Shown: positions 10,499 through 17,607 of the stretch, in pieces | How positions within the stretch are numbered: the stretch's first letter is position 1 | Layout of the letters: every line of letters starts with the position of its first letter | Assembly (NCBI GenBank): GCA_030065815.1 | Contig: JASJCU010000018.1 | Span: 1 to 40,004 of the forward strand | From: Gammaproteobacteria bacterium | GTDB lineage: Bacteria > Pseudomonadota > Gammaproteobacteria > Chromatiales > Chromatiaceae | Direction: 5' to 3' | DNA length: 40,004 bases | Notes under the pieces: generated by a model | The model's database searches: none | What the model was told of the DNA's origin: nothing | What the model saw: only the letters and a program-made list of their open reading frames with translations | Position numbers and translations under genes: made by a program

Positions 10499-11781
10499 TC
10501 TGCAGCCCTTGTCTCCACCGTCGACCGCTGGCACGACTGATGCCGCTCGTGCTGGTCGTGATCGGCATCATGCTGCTCTGCGCACGGTCGGCTCGGGCAC
10601 TCGATTCGCAGCAGGTATTCGAGAGCAACGAGAGCGCGGTGTTCCAGATCCGCGTGATCAACCGCGAGACCGACAAGAAGTCGAGCATCGGCTCGGGCTT
10701 CATCTACGCCAGCCGCCGCGACATGGTCACCAACTACCATGTCGTCAGCCAGTACATCGAGCGTCCGGACGACTACGAACTGCGCTACCTGGCTGCCGAT
10801 GGCCGTGAGGGCGTGCTGGAGCTGGTCGCCGTCGACGCGGTCCACGATCTGGCGCGCGTGCGTGCCGACGTCGACCTCGGCACGCCGTTGCCGGTCGGCG
10901 AGCCGCCGCCGCGCGGCGCCCCGCTGTTCGCGATGGGCAATCCGCTCGATCTCGGCCTGACGATCGCCGCCGGCACCAACGGCGGCGTCCTCAGCCAGAC
11001 CGACGGCAGCCGCATCCTGTTCGCCGGCAGCCTGAACCCCGGCATGAGCGGCGGGCCGACATTCGACGAAGACGGCGTCGTCGTCGGGGTCAACGTGTCG
11101 ACCGCCCGCAACGACATCAGCTTCATCGTGCCGACCCGTTACCTCGGTCGTCTGAACGGCAGCGCTGCGCAGGACCCGTCGTCGCTGCTCGAACAGATAG
11201 CAACGCAGATTCGCGGCTACCAGGTCGACTACATCGGCGACATCATCGACGCCGAGTGGCCGATGACGACGATCCGACAGGTGCAGGTGCCGGGGGCCGT
11301 GTCGCCGACGGTCCGTTGCTGGGACGCCAGCCCTAAGGGCAAACCCGAGAACCTGTACCGGCAGTACGCGATCAACTGCAAGAACGAGAACGATATCTAC
11401 CTGACCGACCGGCTCGAAGTGGGCAAGGTGCTCTACGAATACGCGTGGCTGGAAACGGCCGAGATGGAACCGCAGCGTTTCTACCGGCTCTACGAGGCGT
11501 TCAACGACAGCCAGTTCGGCAGTCGTGCGGGCAAGGACGACGTCACGCGGTTTCGCTGCGAGACGGGCTTCGTCCACGTCAGCACAGAGGTCATGAAGAC
11601 CACGGTCTGTCGCCGCGACTACAAGCGTTACCCGGGGCTCAGCGACGTGCTGTTCACATCGGCGCTGGTCGGTCGCGAGCGCACCGGCTTCATCTTCAAT
11701 ATCGACCTGTCGGGCACCGACGCAGCGACCGCGGCGAGATTGATCGCGCGCTTCCTGGGAGAGATCGAATGGCGGCCCTGA
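10495..11781 (+). CDS. Exported trypsin-like serine protease with an extra C-terminal domain
   Basis: This is a predicted secreted or periplasmic chymotrypsin-fold endopeptidase of 428 residues. From the GTG at 10495 the protein starts with a basic region (HRRPLAR), a hydrophobic core LVLVVIGIMLLCA, and a signal-peptidase-like ARSARA/L site. The ATG at 10540 would remove the basic region, so GTG is preferred. The triad is visible as His82 in TNYHVVS, Asp118 in VHDLARV and Ser185 in NPGMSGGPTF, with GSGF upstream as in HtrA-like enzymes. There is no PDZ domain. Instead about 200 C-terminal residues with four or more cysteines (RCWDASP, INCKNEN, RCETGF, TTVCRRDYKRYPG) form a domain I do not recognise. 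The gene overlaps the following FHA gene by 13 bases, suggesting that they act together. The substrate is unknown. Confidence 0.85.
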   Translation: MICSPCLHRRPLARLMPLVLVVIGIMLLCARSARALDSQQVFESNESAVFQIRVINRETDKKSSIGSGFIYASRRDMVTNYHVVSQYIERPDDYELRYLAADGREGVLELVAVDAVHDLARVRADVDLGTPLPVGEPPPRGAPLFAMGNPLDLGLTIAAGTNGGVLSQTDGSRILFAGSLNPGMSGGPTFDEDGVVVGVNVSTARNDISFIVPTRYLGRLNGSAAQDPSSLLEQIATQIRGYQVDYIGDIIDAEWPMTTIRQVQVPGAVSPTVRCWDASPKGKPENLYRQYAINCKNENDIYLTDRLEVGKVLYEYAWLETAEMEPQRFYRLYEAFNDSQFGSRAGKDDVTRFRCETGFVHVSTEVMKTTVCRRDYKRYPGLSDVLFTSALVGRERTGFIFNIDLSGTDAATAARLIARFLGEIEWRP

Positions 11782-12728
11782 TACTGGAGATCGTTTCGCG
11801 GCACGTCAGCCAGTATGTCCCTGTCGACAAACCGACGCTGCGTGTCGGGCGTGCATTCGACAACGACGTGATCCTTACCGACCCGGCGGTGTCGCCGTAC
11901 CATTTCCTGATCCACAAGACCCCGCGGGGAGGCTACGAACTGCGGCCGCTGGCAGACGAGAATGGAATCCGCACCGGGCGTCACCGCATCGACGATGCCG
12001 TCGCGCTCGACCAGCTGCCGTTCGAGTTCGATGCCGGGCGTACCCGCTTTCGCGTCATCGACCGTGCACAGCCGGTCGCACCGACGCGCCTGATGAGCTG
12101 TCGCAACGGCGGCGCCTGTATCTTCGGCCACTGGAGCTGGGCGCTGGCGTTGTTCGCCGTCATGGTCTTGATCAGCGCATTCGAAAACTACCTGCAAACG
12201 CACCAGACCCTGAGCTGGGAGTCGTTCTGGCAAGACCAGCTGACGATCACCGCAACGGCGTTGAGTCTGTCGGTCGGCCTGCTGTTGCTCAACCGCGTGG
12301 TCTCTCACCGCTGGGACTACCCGGCGTCTCTCAGTTTCGTCAGTATCGCGCTGATTGCCGCCTTCGCGCTCGACCAGGTCGCCCAGTTAACCAATTACTT
12401 CTTTACTTCGGAGCTACCGGCGTTTGCGATCAATCTGGCATGGCTCGCGGTGTTGATGCCCCTGGCCACGGCCTGGTTCCTGATCCGGCTCAACCACGCC
12501 GGCAATATCGCCGCAACATTCGTCATCGTCGCGCTGTTCTCGCCAGCCGCCTACGTGCAGGTCAAAGAACTGGCGTCTCACTATGACCTGTTCGACGAAT
12601 TCAGCAAGAAGACCTATTACAGCAATTCGCTCCACCCGCGAGACTGGCGCATGCAGGCAACGGTCTCTATCGAGACGTTCCTGTCGGACAGCCTGCTGAT
12701 GCAACCTCCGGCGCCGGCCGAAGAATAA
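11769..12728 (+). CDS. FHA-domain membrane protein with about five transmembrane helices
   Basis: The 319-residue protein has an N-terminal FHA domain (about residues 1-95) with the phosphothreonine-binding pattern LRVGR..DNDVIL.D..VSPYH. FHA domains read phosphothreonine, so it may sense Ser/Thr phosphorylation. After a linker come about five hydrophobic helices: roughly 118-137, 158-180, 188-205, 221-241 and 246-262. A short hydrophilic tail ends MQPPAPAEE. The membrane part matches no family I know. The ATG at 11769 has GGGAG about 6 bases upstream, inside the end of the protease gene. Overlap with the exported protease gene implies coordinated production. No Ser/Thr kinase or phosphatase gene is present in this window. 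Confidence 0.85.
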   Translation: MAALILEIVSRHVSQYVPVDKPTLRVGRAFDNDVILTDPAVSPYHFLIHKTPRGGYELRPLADENGIRTGRHRIDDAVALDQLPFEFDAGRTRFRVIDRAQPVAPTRLMSCRNGGACIFGHWSWALALFAVMVLISAFENYLQTHQTLSWESFWQDQLTITATALSLSVGLLLLNRVVSHRWDYPASLSFVSIALIAAFALDQVAQLTNYFFTSELPAFAINLAWLAVLMPLATAWFLIRLNHAGNIAATFVIVALFSPAAYVQVKELASHYDLFDEFSKKTYYSNSLHPRDWRMQATVSIETFLSDSLLMQPPAPAEE

Positions 12729-12867
12729 AATAAATACTTTGTTCACATATCGGCCAAGCCGCCCACATTGCAATCCAAAGTTGACACGGATATATTTCCA
12801 GTCCTGACGATCTACAATTTCCTTAAATCGAGCAAGGGCGTACCCTTTACTTTGGAGTTTCTAACGA
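12729..12867 (+). promoter_or_regulatory. AT-rich promoter region of the coiled-coil/winged-helix gene
   Basis: These 139 bases are far more AT-rich than anything around them. They hold a perfect TTGACA at 12781-12786, TATATT at 12791-12796 and TACAAT at 12813-12818. TTGACA and TACAAT are 26 bases apart, too far to form one ordinary sigma-70 promoter, so the exact promoter is unclear. A GGAG at 12854-12857 lies 10 bases before the ATG. Local AT-richness is typical of regions bound by nucleoid proteins, so autoregulation by the downstream product is possible. Confidence 0.5.
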
Positions 12868-13287
12868 ATGGCAAAAAAATCCCTGTCGAACCTGAGCGCT
12901 GACGAGCTCTATGAACTGGCTCGCGAACGCGAACAACAGGAAGCCGAGGAGGCCAAGGAAGCCGTGCGTGCACAGCTCGAGGCACTGCGCGATCAGCGTC
13001 GCGAGACCGTGGCCCGGCACCGTAAGGAGCTCGCCGCGATCGACGCCGAGATCCGCAGCCTCGGCGGCCGCACGACGCGTGGACGGCGCCGCCGTGCGGC
13101 CGGCGGTAGCGTTACCGATCATGTCCTGGAGATCGTCAGTGGCTCGAAGAAGATCTCGACCAAACAGATCAAGGCCGAACTGGAGACCCGCGGCGTGGTC
13201 GCCAACAACCTCGCGCAGACGCTGGCGTACCTGAAACGCCAGGGCAAGGTAACCTCCCCGGCACGCTCGATCTACTCGCCCGCCTGA
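12868..13287 (+). CDS. Small coiled-coil plus winged-helix protein, putative DNA-binding
   Basis: The 139-residue protein has three parts. Residues 6-65 are a highly charged helix (LSADELYELAREREQQEAEE and onward) predicted to form a coiled coil and mediate dimerisation. Residues about 66-80 are a basic linker, GRTTRGRRRRAAGG, suited to DNA backbone or minor-groove contact. Residues about 82-139 look like a small winged helix: VTDHVLEIVSG, then ISTKQIKAELETRGV, then LAQTLAYLKRQGKV and a short wing. The architecture resembles that of small nucleoid-associated or silencing proteins, but I recognise no named family. It has its own AT-rich upstream region and is followed by a hairpin, so it may be transcribed separately from its neighbours. 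DNA binding is inferred from architecture only. Confidence 0.75.
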   Translation: MAKKSLSNLSADELYELAREREQQEAEEAKEAVRAQLEALRDQRRETVARHRKELAAIDAEIRSLGGRTTRGRRRRAAGGSVTDHVLEIVSGSKKISTKQIKAELETRGVVANNLAQTLAYLKRQGKVTSPARSIYSPA

Positions 13288-13293
13288 CACCGG

Positions 13294-13316
13294 CGGCCGC
13301 GTCCAGCGCGCGGCCG
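13294..13316 (+). terminator. Hairpin after the winged-helix gene
   Basis: CGGCCGCG and CGCGGCCG form a perfect 8-bp stem with a 7-base loop, beginning 6 bases after the stop codon. There is no T-run. It may end or attenuate transcription before the GTPase pair. Confidence 0.4.
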
Positions 13317-13386
13317 ACACCCCGCGCCCCGGCGGCACGCAACCACTGCCGGGCGCCGGCGGGGACATCTGGTGTAGGGTAGCGGC

Positions 13387-13419
13387 ATGACAAAAACCGC
13401 CCCGGCGCCACCCGCATGA
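13387..13419 (+). other. 10-codon mini-ORF that ends on the start of the first GTPase gene
   Basis: The ATG at 13387 opens a 10-codon ORF, MTKTAPAPPA, whose TGA overlaps the GTPase ATG as ATGA at 13416-13419. An AGGG element lies 7-10 bases before the mini-ORF, whereas no purine-rich ribosome site precedes the GTPase ATG itself. Translation of the GTPase may therefore depend on ribosomes finishing this mini-ORF. Confidence 0.35.
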
Positions 13420-14906
13420 GTCTCCCGCGCAGCATCCGCATCCTGGTCGCGATGGCCGTGCTGGTCCTCGGCCTCGCGGCGCTGCTGCTGATACTGACCC
13501 TCGGCGAGGCGGCGTTGACCATCCGGGCACAGCTCGCCGACGCGCCGTTGTGGCTGCAGGCCGCGTGGTGGGGGCTGGTCGGCGTCGTCTGCTCGCTGTT
13601 CACCTGGCTGATCTGGCGCCTGCTGCGCGCGCCAGGTCCGACGCCTGACCGACCCGCTGACGACGCAGCGGCAGGCGCCGACGCCGATAGCGTCGCGGCG
13701 GCGATGGCTGACGCCGAGTCGCTGGGTGCCGATACCAGCGACGTGCGCCGCGAGCTCGACAGGCTTGCCCGGCGCCAGGCGGCCGGCGACATCCATGTCG
13801 CATTGTTCGGCGAGATATCGACCGGCAAATCGGCGCTGATCAACGCCCTGTTGCCGGACGCCGAGGCCCGCAGCGACGTCCGCGGCGGCACGACCCGCGA
13901 TCTGGTCAGTTACACCTGGACGAGCGCCTCCGGCGACCGCCTGATCGTGACCGACATGCCGGGTACCGCCGAGGCCGACGGCGTCCTCGACCGGCTTGCC
14001 GAGGACGAGGCGCAGCGCGCGCACATCGTGGTCTACGTGACCGATGGCGATCTCAATCGCGCCCAGCACACGGCCTTGCGGGCGCTGCTCGCGATCCGCA
14101 AGCCGGTCATCCTCGCGCTAAACAAGAGCGATCGTTACTCGGCCGCCGAACGCGCGGCACTGAGCGGGCGGCTGCGCGAGCTGCTCGGCGACGCGCCCAA
14201 CGCCGAGCTCGTCGAGGTGTCCGCGGCGACCCAACGCCAGGTCGTCAAGGTCCTGCCCGACGGCAGCGAGCGCAGCGAGAGCCGCAGCGTCGCGCCACGT
14301 GTCGACGCGCTCGCCCTGGCCTTGCAGCGCCAGATCGACGGTCGGCAGGAGATCCTCGACCGGCTGCGCGACAGCGCGACCTTCGTGCTCGCCCGCCAGC
14401 AACTCGACCGCGCGATCGCGGCGTCCCGGCGGCAGCGTGCCGACAGGCTGGTCGACGGCTACGCCGGCAAGGCCGTGGTCGGCGCGCTGGCGGCGATCAC
14501 GCCGGGCTCCGACCTGCTGATCCAGGGCTACCTCGGCACCCAGCTGGTGCGCGAGCTGGCGGCGTTGTACGACACCAAGGTCGGCAAGGTCGATAGCGAG
14601 CTGCTGCTGTCGCTGGTCCAGCACCATGTCGGCAAGGCCCACACGCTGCTGCTGGCGGTCGCCGGAAACGCACTGAAGGCCTTCCCCGGCGTCGGTACGC
14701 TGGCTGGCGGTGCACTGCACGCGGTCGCCTACGGCATCATCTTCCGGACCCTCGGGAGGGCGCTGACGACGACGCTCGAGACCCGCGGCGAGCTGCACCC
14801 GCGGCAGACCGCGAAACTGTTCGAGGAGACATTGGGTGAAGATCTGGAAACGTCTGCGCGCGGTATTGCCAGACTGGTTGCCGAGCGGGCGCGCCGCGCC
14901 GAGTGA
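13416..14906 (+). CDS. Membrane-anchored GTPase with DUF697-like C-terminal region (first of a pair)
   Basis: The 496-residue protein starts with two hydrophobic segments (about 8-29 and 48-70), giving an inner-membrane hairpin. A dimeric-type GTPase domain follows: P-loop GEISTGKS at 132-139, a G2-like GGTTRD at 157-162, DMPG at 180-183 and NKSD at 236-239. The C-terminal third is helical and hydrophobic, with GYAGKAVVGALAAITPGSDLLI and later LTLL- and Gly-rich helices, resembling the DUF697 region of YcjF-type proteins. G3 is DMPG rather than the usual DTPG. The ATG at 13416 lacks its own ribosome site and overlaps the stop of a mini-ORF. The gene overlaps the next, paralogous GTPase gene by 71 bases. 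A role in membrane dynamics or stress is plausible but unproven. Confidence 0.82.
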   Translation: MSLPRSIRILVAMAVLVLGLAALLLILTLGEAALTIRAQLADAPLWLQAAWWGLVGVVCSLFTWLIWRLLRAPGPTPDRPADDAAAGADADSVAAAMADAESLGADTSDVRRELDRLARRQAAGDIHVALFGEISTGKSALINALLPDAEARSDVRGGTTRDLVSYTWTSASGDRLIVTDMPGTAEADGVLDRLAEDEAQRAHIVVYVTDGDLNRAQHTALRALLAIRKPVILALNKSDRYSAAERAALSGRLRELLGDAPNAELVEVSAATQRQVVKVLPDGSERSESRSVAPRVDALALALQRQIDGRQEILDRLRDSATFVLARQQLDRAIAASRRQRADRLVDGYAGKAVVGALAAITPGSDLLIQGYLGTQLVRELAALYDTKVGKVDSELLLSLVQHHVGKAHTLLLAVAGNALKAFPGVGTLAGGALHAVAYGIIFRTLGRALTTTLETRGELHPRQTAKLFEETLGEDLETSARGIARLVAERARRAE

Positions 14907-16194
14907 CACGGTCCCGGACGGCGACGCGCACCTCGCGCTGGCCCGCGAGAGCCTGCGCGAGCTGCTCGACGACGAGCGCGTACCGGCCGAGGTGCGCGAC
15001 GCCCTGAGCGACGACTACCGCCAGGTCGAGTCGATGCTGGACAAGCTCGAACACGGCCATATCCACATCGCAGTCTTCGGTCGGGTCAGCGTCGGCAAAT
15101 CCGCACTGGTCAATGCGCTGCTCGGCGAGCAGCGCTTCGCGACCAGCCCGCTGCACGGCGAGACGCGCACGATCCAACACGGCCAGTGGCACGAGTTCCG
15201 CGACGGCAACGTTTTCCTTATCGACACACCGGGGATCAACGAGGTCGGCGGCGAGGCGCGCGAACAACTGGCGCGCGACGTGGCCGGACGCTCCGACCTG
15301 GTCGTGTTCGTCGTCGACGGCGACCTGACGAAGGTCGAGATCGACGCCCTGCGCACGCTGGTCGACACGCGGCGGCCGCTGATCCTGGTGCTCAACAAGG
15401 TCGACCGTTACACCGACGAGGAACGGCAACAACTGAGCGCGGCGTTGCACGAACACAGCCGCGGCCTGCTGCCCGCCGAGCACCTGGTCAGCGCGGCCGC
15501 GCAACCGGCCGCGCAGTGGGTGGTGCGCGTCGACGCCGACGGCAACGAGCGCGAGGAGCAGCGGACGCCGCCGCCGCGGGTCGACGCGCTCAAGGCGCGC
15601 CTGTGGGAGGTGCTGGAGAACGAGGGCAAGACACTGGCGGCGCTGAACGCGTCGCTGTTCGCCGGCGAACTCAGTGACCAGGTCGCCACCCGTGTCATAA
15701 CGGCGCGACGCACCCTCGGCGAACGCGTGATCCGGACCTGGTGCATCGCCAAAGGCGTCGCGGTCGCGCTCAACCCGGTCCCGGTGGCCGACCTCGCGGC
15801 GGCCGCGATCGTCGACGTCAGCATGGTCGTACACCTGTCGCGGGCCTACGGGCTGCCGCTCAGTCGCGCCGAGGCCGGGGGCCTGGTGAAGACGATCGGT
15901 GCCCAGATGCTCGTGTTGATTGGCACGGTATGGGCGGTCCACCTGATCGCATCGGCACTGAAGCTCGGCACCGGCGGGCTGTCGGCCGTTGTCACCGGAG
16001 GCGCCCAGGGGGTCGTCGCGTACTACAGCACCTACGTCGTCGGGCGCGCCGCGGAGCGCTACCTGGCCAACGGCAGGTCGTGGGGCGAAGCCGGCCCCAA
16101 GCTGGCGGTCAAGGAGATCCTCGACAGCCTCGATCGCGATTCGATCGTCGAACAGGCGAAGGCCGACATTCGCGCACGGCTCGGCACCGGCTGA
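14836..16194 (+). CDS. GTPase with DUF697-like C-terminal region (second of a pair)
   Basis: The 452-residue protein is a paralogue of the preceding gene product but lacks its N-terminal membrane hairpin. The GTPase domain has GRVSVGKS at 82-89, GETRT at 108-112, the canonical DTPG at 130-133 and NKVD at 187-190. The C-terminal part is alternately amphipathic and hydrophobic, with NPVPVADLAAAAIVDVSMV and MLVLIGTVWAVHLIASAL, as in DUF697 proteins. It may insert in or peel onto the membrane. The start is GTG at 14836, with GAGGAG 8 bases upstream inside the previous gene. The 71-base overlap in a different frame points to coupled translation and a heteromeric partnership. YcjX/YcjF-like and bacterial dynamin-like pairs are the nearest concepts I know; neither is shown by sequence alone. 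Confidence 0.82.
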   Translation: MKIWKRLRAVLPDWLPSGRAAPSDTVPDGDAHLALARESLRELLDDERVPAEVRDALSDDYRQVESMLDKLEHGHIHIAVFGRVSVGKSALVNALLGEQRFATSPLHGETRTIQHGQWHEFRDGNVFLIDTPGINEVGGEAREQLARDVAGRSDLVVFVVDGDLTKVEIDALRTLVDTRRPLILVLNKVDRYTDEERQQLSAALHEHSRGLLPAEHLVSAAAQPAAQWVVRVDADGNEREEQRTPPPRVDALKARLWEVLENEGKTLAALNASLFAGELSDQVATRVITARRTLGERVIRTWCIAKGVAVALNPVPVADLAAAAIVDVSMVVHLSRAYGLPLSRAEAGGLVKTIGAQMLVLIGTVWAVHLIASALKLGTGGLSAVVTGGAQGVVAYYSTYVVGRAAERYLANGRSWGEAGPKLAVKEILDSLDRDSIVEQAKADIRARLGTG

Positions 16195-16212
16195 GACCAG
16201 AATGCGTTTTTT
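16180..16212 (+). terminator. Weak hairpin and T-run at the end of the GTPase pair
   Basis: CTCGGC-ACCG-GCTGAG (one G-T pair) spans the stop codon of the second GTPase gene, and a run of six Ts lies at 16207-16212. The 11 bases between stem and T-run are more than an intrinsic terminator normally has, so function is doubtful. Confidence 0.3.
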
Positions 16213-16262
16213 GTTGTTTACCGATTTTCCAATCCGCGATATCTCGGGGTGATGAGAAACCG

Positions 16263-16286
16263 CCGGCCGGCGACCGTGCCGGCCGG
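16263..16286. repeat. 9-bp perfect inverted repeat upstream of the GlsB remnant
   Basis: CCGGCCGGC and GCCGGCCGG are separated by GACCGT. The repeat lies 29 bases before the ATG of the GlsB-like remnant. No T-run follows. It may be an operator or a leader hairpin of the former gene. Confidence 0.4.
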
Positions 16287-16315
16287 TCACGGCAACAACC
16301 GCCCCGGGAATCGTC

Positions 16316-16540
16316 ATGCCGGTCTGGGCCCTTGTCGTTTGGCTGATCATCGGTGTCGCGGCGGGTTCGTCGCCCACAGAATCATGGGCCGCCGGGCGCC
16401 GGGCGGGCTGCTCGGCGACCTCGTGCCCGGCACCCTCGGTGCACCGGTCGGCGGCTTTGGCCGGTCGCTGCGCGGCATCGCCGGCACCGGCGACCTCGCG
16501 CCCGGCATGGCGCCGCCGCCACCGCCACCGTGGTGGCGCA
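16316..16540 (+). pseudogene. Frameshifted GlsB/YeaQ/YmgE-family membrane protein remnant
   Basis: GlsB/YeaQ/YmgE proteins (transglycosylase-associated family) are small inner-membrane proteins of about 80-90 residues, often stress-induced. Here the ATG at 16316 opens MPVWALVVWLIIGVAAG, the family's first helix, and then the frame is lost. The family sequence continues in the next frame as FVAHRIMGRRAPGGLLGDLV and GTLGAPVGGFGRSLRGI. Restoring one T at about 16366 (GGTTCG to GGTTTCG) joins the two parts. Beyond residue 60 the sequence runs into APPPPPPWW with no final hydrophobic helix in any frame, so the gene is degraded at more than one place. A base-calling error could explain the frameshift but not the missing third helix. 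Confidence 0.7.
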
Positions 16541-16609
16541 AACGCCGATCGTGCCGATCCGCCAACGCGTTGCGGCCCGCGGACCTGCCGCCGCGGCGCC
16601 GATGCGCGG

Positions 16610-17158
16610 TCAGCGCATGAACCTGCCGGCCATACCGATCACGTCATCGAGGATCGACCCGTCCTTGTCGGCGTCGAGGAAACCGGCCAGCAGGCTGCCC
16701 AGGCCACCACCCTGGTCGCCGGCGAGCTGATTCGGTGCCGACGCGAAGCCCTGCTTCGCCATCGCCCCCATGGCCGCACTGGCCAGCAGCGGCAGCATCT
16801 TCTTCAGGACCCCGCTGTCCACGCCGCTGCGCTCGGCGGCGCGCGACGCGACCTCGCGGCTGACGTCCTTGCTGCCGAAGATATGGCCGAGGATGCCGTT
16901 GCCTTCGACGACGGCTGCCTGGTCGGTCAATGCCGCCGGCTGCTCGATGTAACGGCTGTGATTGCCGCGCGACAACGCACCGATCAGGTCGTCGAGCCCC
17001 TGGCCGCTGGCGGCGTTGTTGCTGAACCCCTTGCTCAAGGCCGGTACCAGCGCACCGATCGCCGATCGTGCCTGGCCCTCGTCGAGCTGGAAGTTGTTGG
17101 CCACCTGGCGCACGACGTCGCCGTTCTGTGCGTTCATGATCATGTCGAGGAGATTCAT
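16610..17158 (-). CDS. DUF937 (YidB-like) protein
   Basis: The 182-residue protein fits the DUF937 family, of which E. coli YidB is a member; its function is not established. It begins with a helical segment, NLLDMIMNAQNGDVVRQVANNF, followed by LDEGQARSAIGALVPAL. Repeated helical motifs come later (ERSGVDSGVLKKMLPLLASAAMGA). It ends in a glycine-rich turn and an acidic LDADKDGSILDDVIGMAGRF that resembles a calcium-binding loop. No signal peptide is visible, so it is probably cytosolic. The ATG at 17158 has GGAG 9 bases upstream. It lies 74 bases downstream of the DUF2970 gene on the same strand. Confidence 0.85.
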   Translation of the reverse strand: MNLLDMIMNAQNGDVVRQVANNFQLDEGQARSAIGALVPALSKGFSNNAASGQGLDDLIGALSRGNHSRYIEQPAALTDQAAVVEGNGILGHIFGSKDVSREVASRAAERSGVDSGVLKKMLPLLASAAMGAMAKQGFASAPNQLAGDQGGGLGSLLAGFLDADKDGSILDDVIGMAGRFMR

Positions 17159-17232
17159 GGCTCGGCTCCGGGTAAGTTGTGATCAGCGAATGGCCTGCCT
17201 GCGCGGCGGCCCGACGATAATGCGGCGGCCGG

Positions 17233-17448
17233 TCATTTGCCGGCGATGCCGACAACCAGCTGCACGACGCCCCACACCAGGAGTATGAACACCACGGTCA
17301 GCAGGACGCCGACGGCGATGAAGTCACGCGCCCGACCGTGGGTGAAGTCACGCTCGCGGGTGGCGTTCTTCTGCACACCGGCGAACGACGAGACCACGCT
17401 TCCCAATACCTGGAAGAAACTCAGTCGCTTGTCTCGTTCGGATGCCAC
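17233..17448 (-). CDS. DUF2970 small membrane protein
   Basis: This 71-residue protein has the DUF2970 pattern: a cytosolic segment SFFQVLGSVVSSFAGVQ, the signature RERDFTHG near residue 35, and one C-terminal transmembrane helix, FIAVGVLLTVVFILLVWGVV. The function of the family is unknown. The start is GTG at 17446-17448, which gives the usual family length; the open frame runs further upstream but is not conserved in character. A weak GGGG element precedes it. It is divergent from the tandem-receiver gene and probably co-transcribed with the DUF937 gene. Confidence 0.82.
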   Translation of the reverse strand: MASERDKRLSFFQVLGSVVSSFAGVQKNATRERDFTHGRARDFIAVGVLLTVVFILLVWGVVQLVVGIAGK

Positions 17449-17572
17449 CGGGGACCCCGCTGCGATGATGCCGCGCTCGCAGTTTGCCAGAAATCCCACC
17501 GCCGGGTAGGTGTCCGGCGACCCGATCCGAGGCCGGCAGGCCCGGGTAAAGCAACGCCGCCGCCCGCCGCTA

Positions 17573-17594
17573 TTGCCCGATACCGATCGGGCAA
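17573..17594. promoter_or_regulatory. 9-bp inverted repeat next to the ribosome site of the response regulator
   Basis: TTGCCCGAT and ATCGGGCAA form a perfect 9-bp inverted repeat with a 4-base centre. The right arm ends 3 bases before the AAGGG ribosome site and 13 bases before the GTG start. In RNA it would be a stable stem-loop beside the ribosome site; in DNA it could be an operator between the divergent response-regulator and DUF2970 genes. Confidence 0.5.
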
Positions 17595-17607
17595 AAAGGG
17601 AATCGCG

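Noticed and set aside
14737-16377. 546-codon minus-strand open frame opposite the GTPase pair
   Set aside because: It mirrors the two GTPase genes, which have complete G motifs. The antisense translation has no motif.
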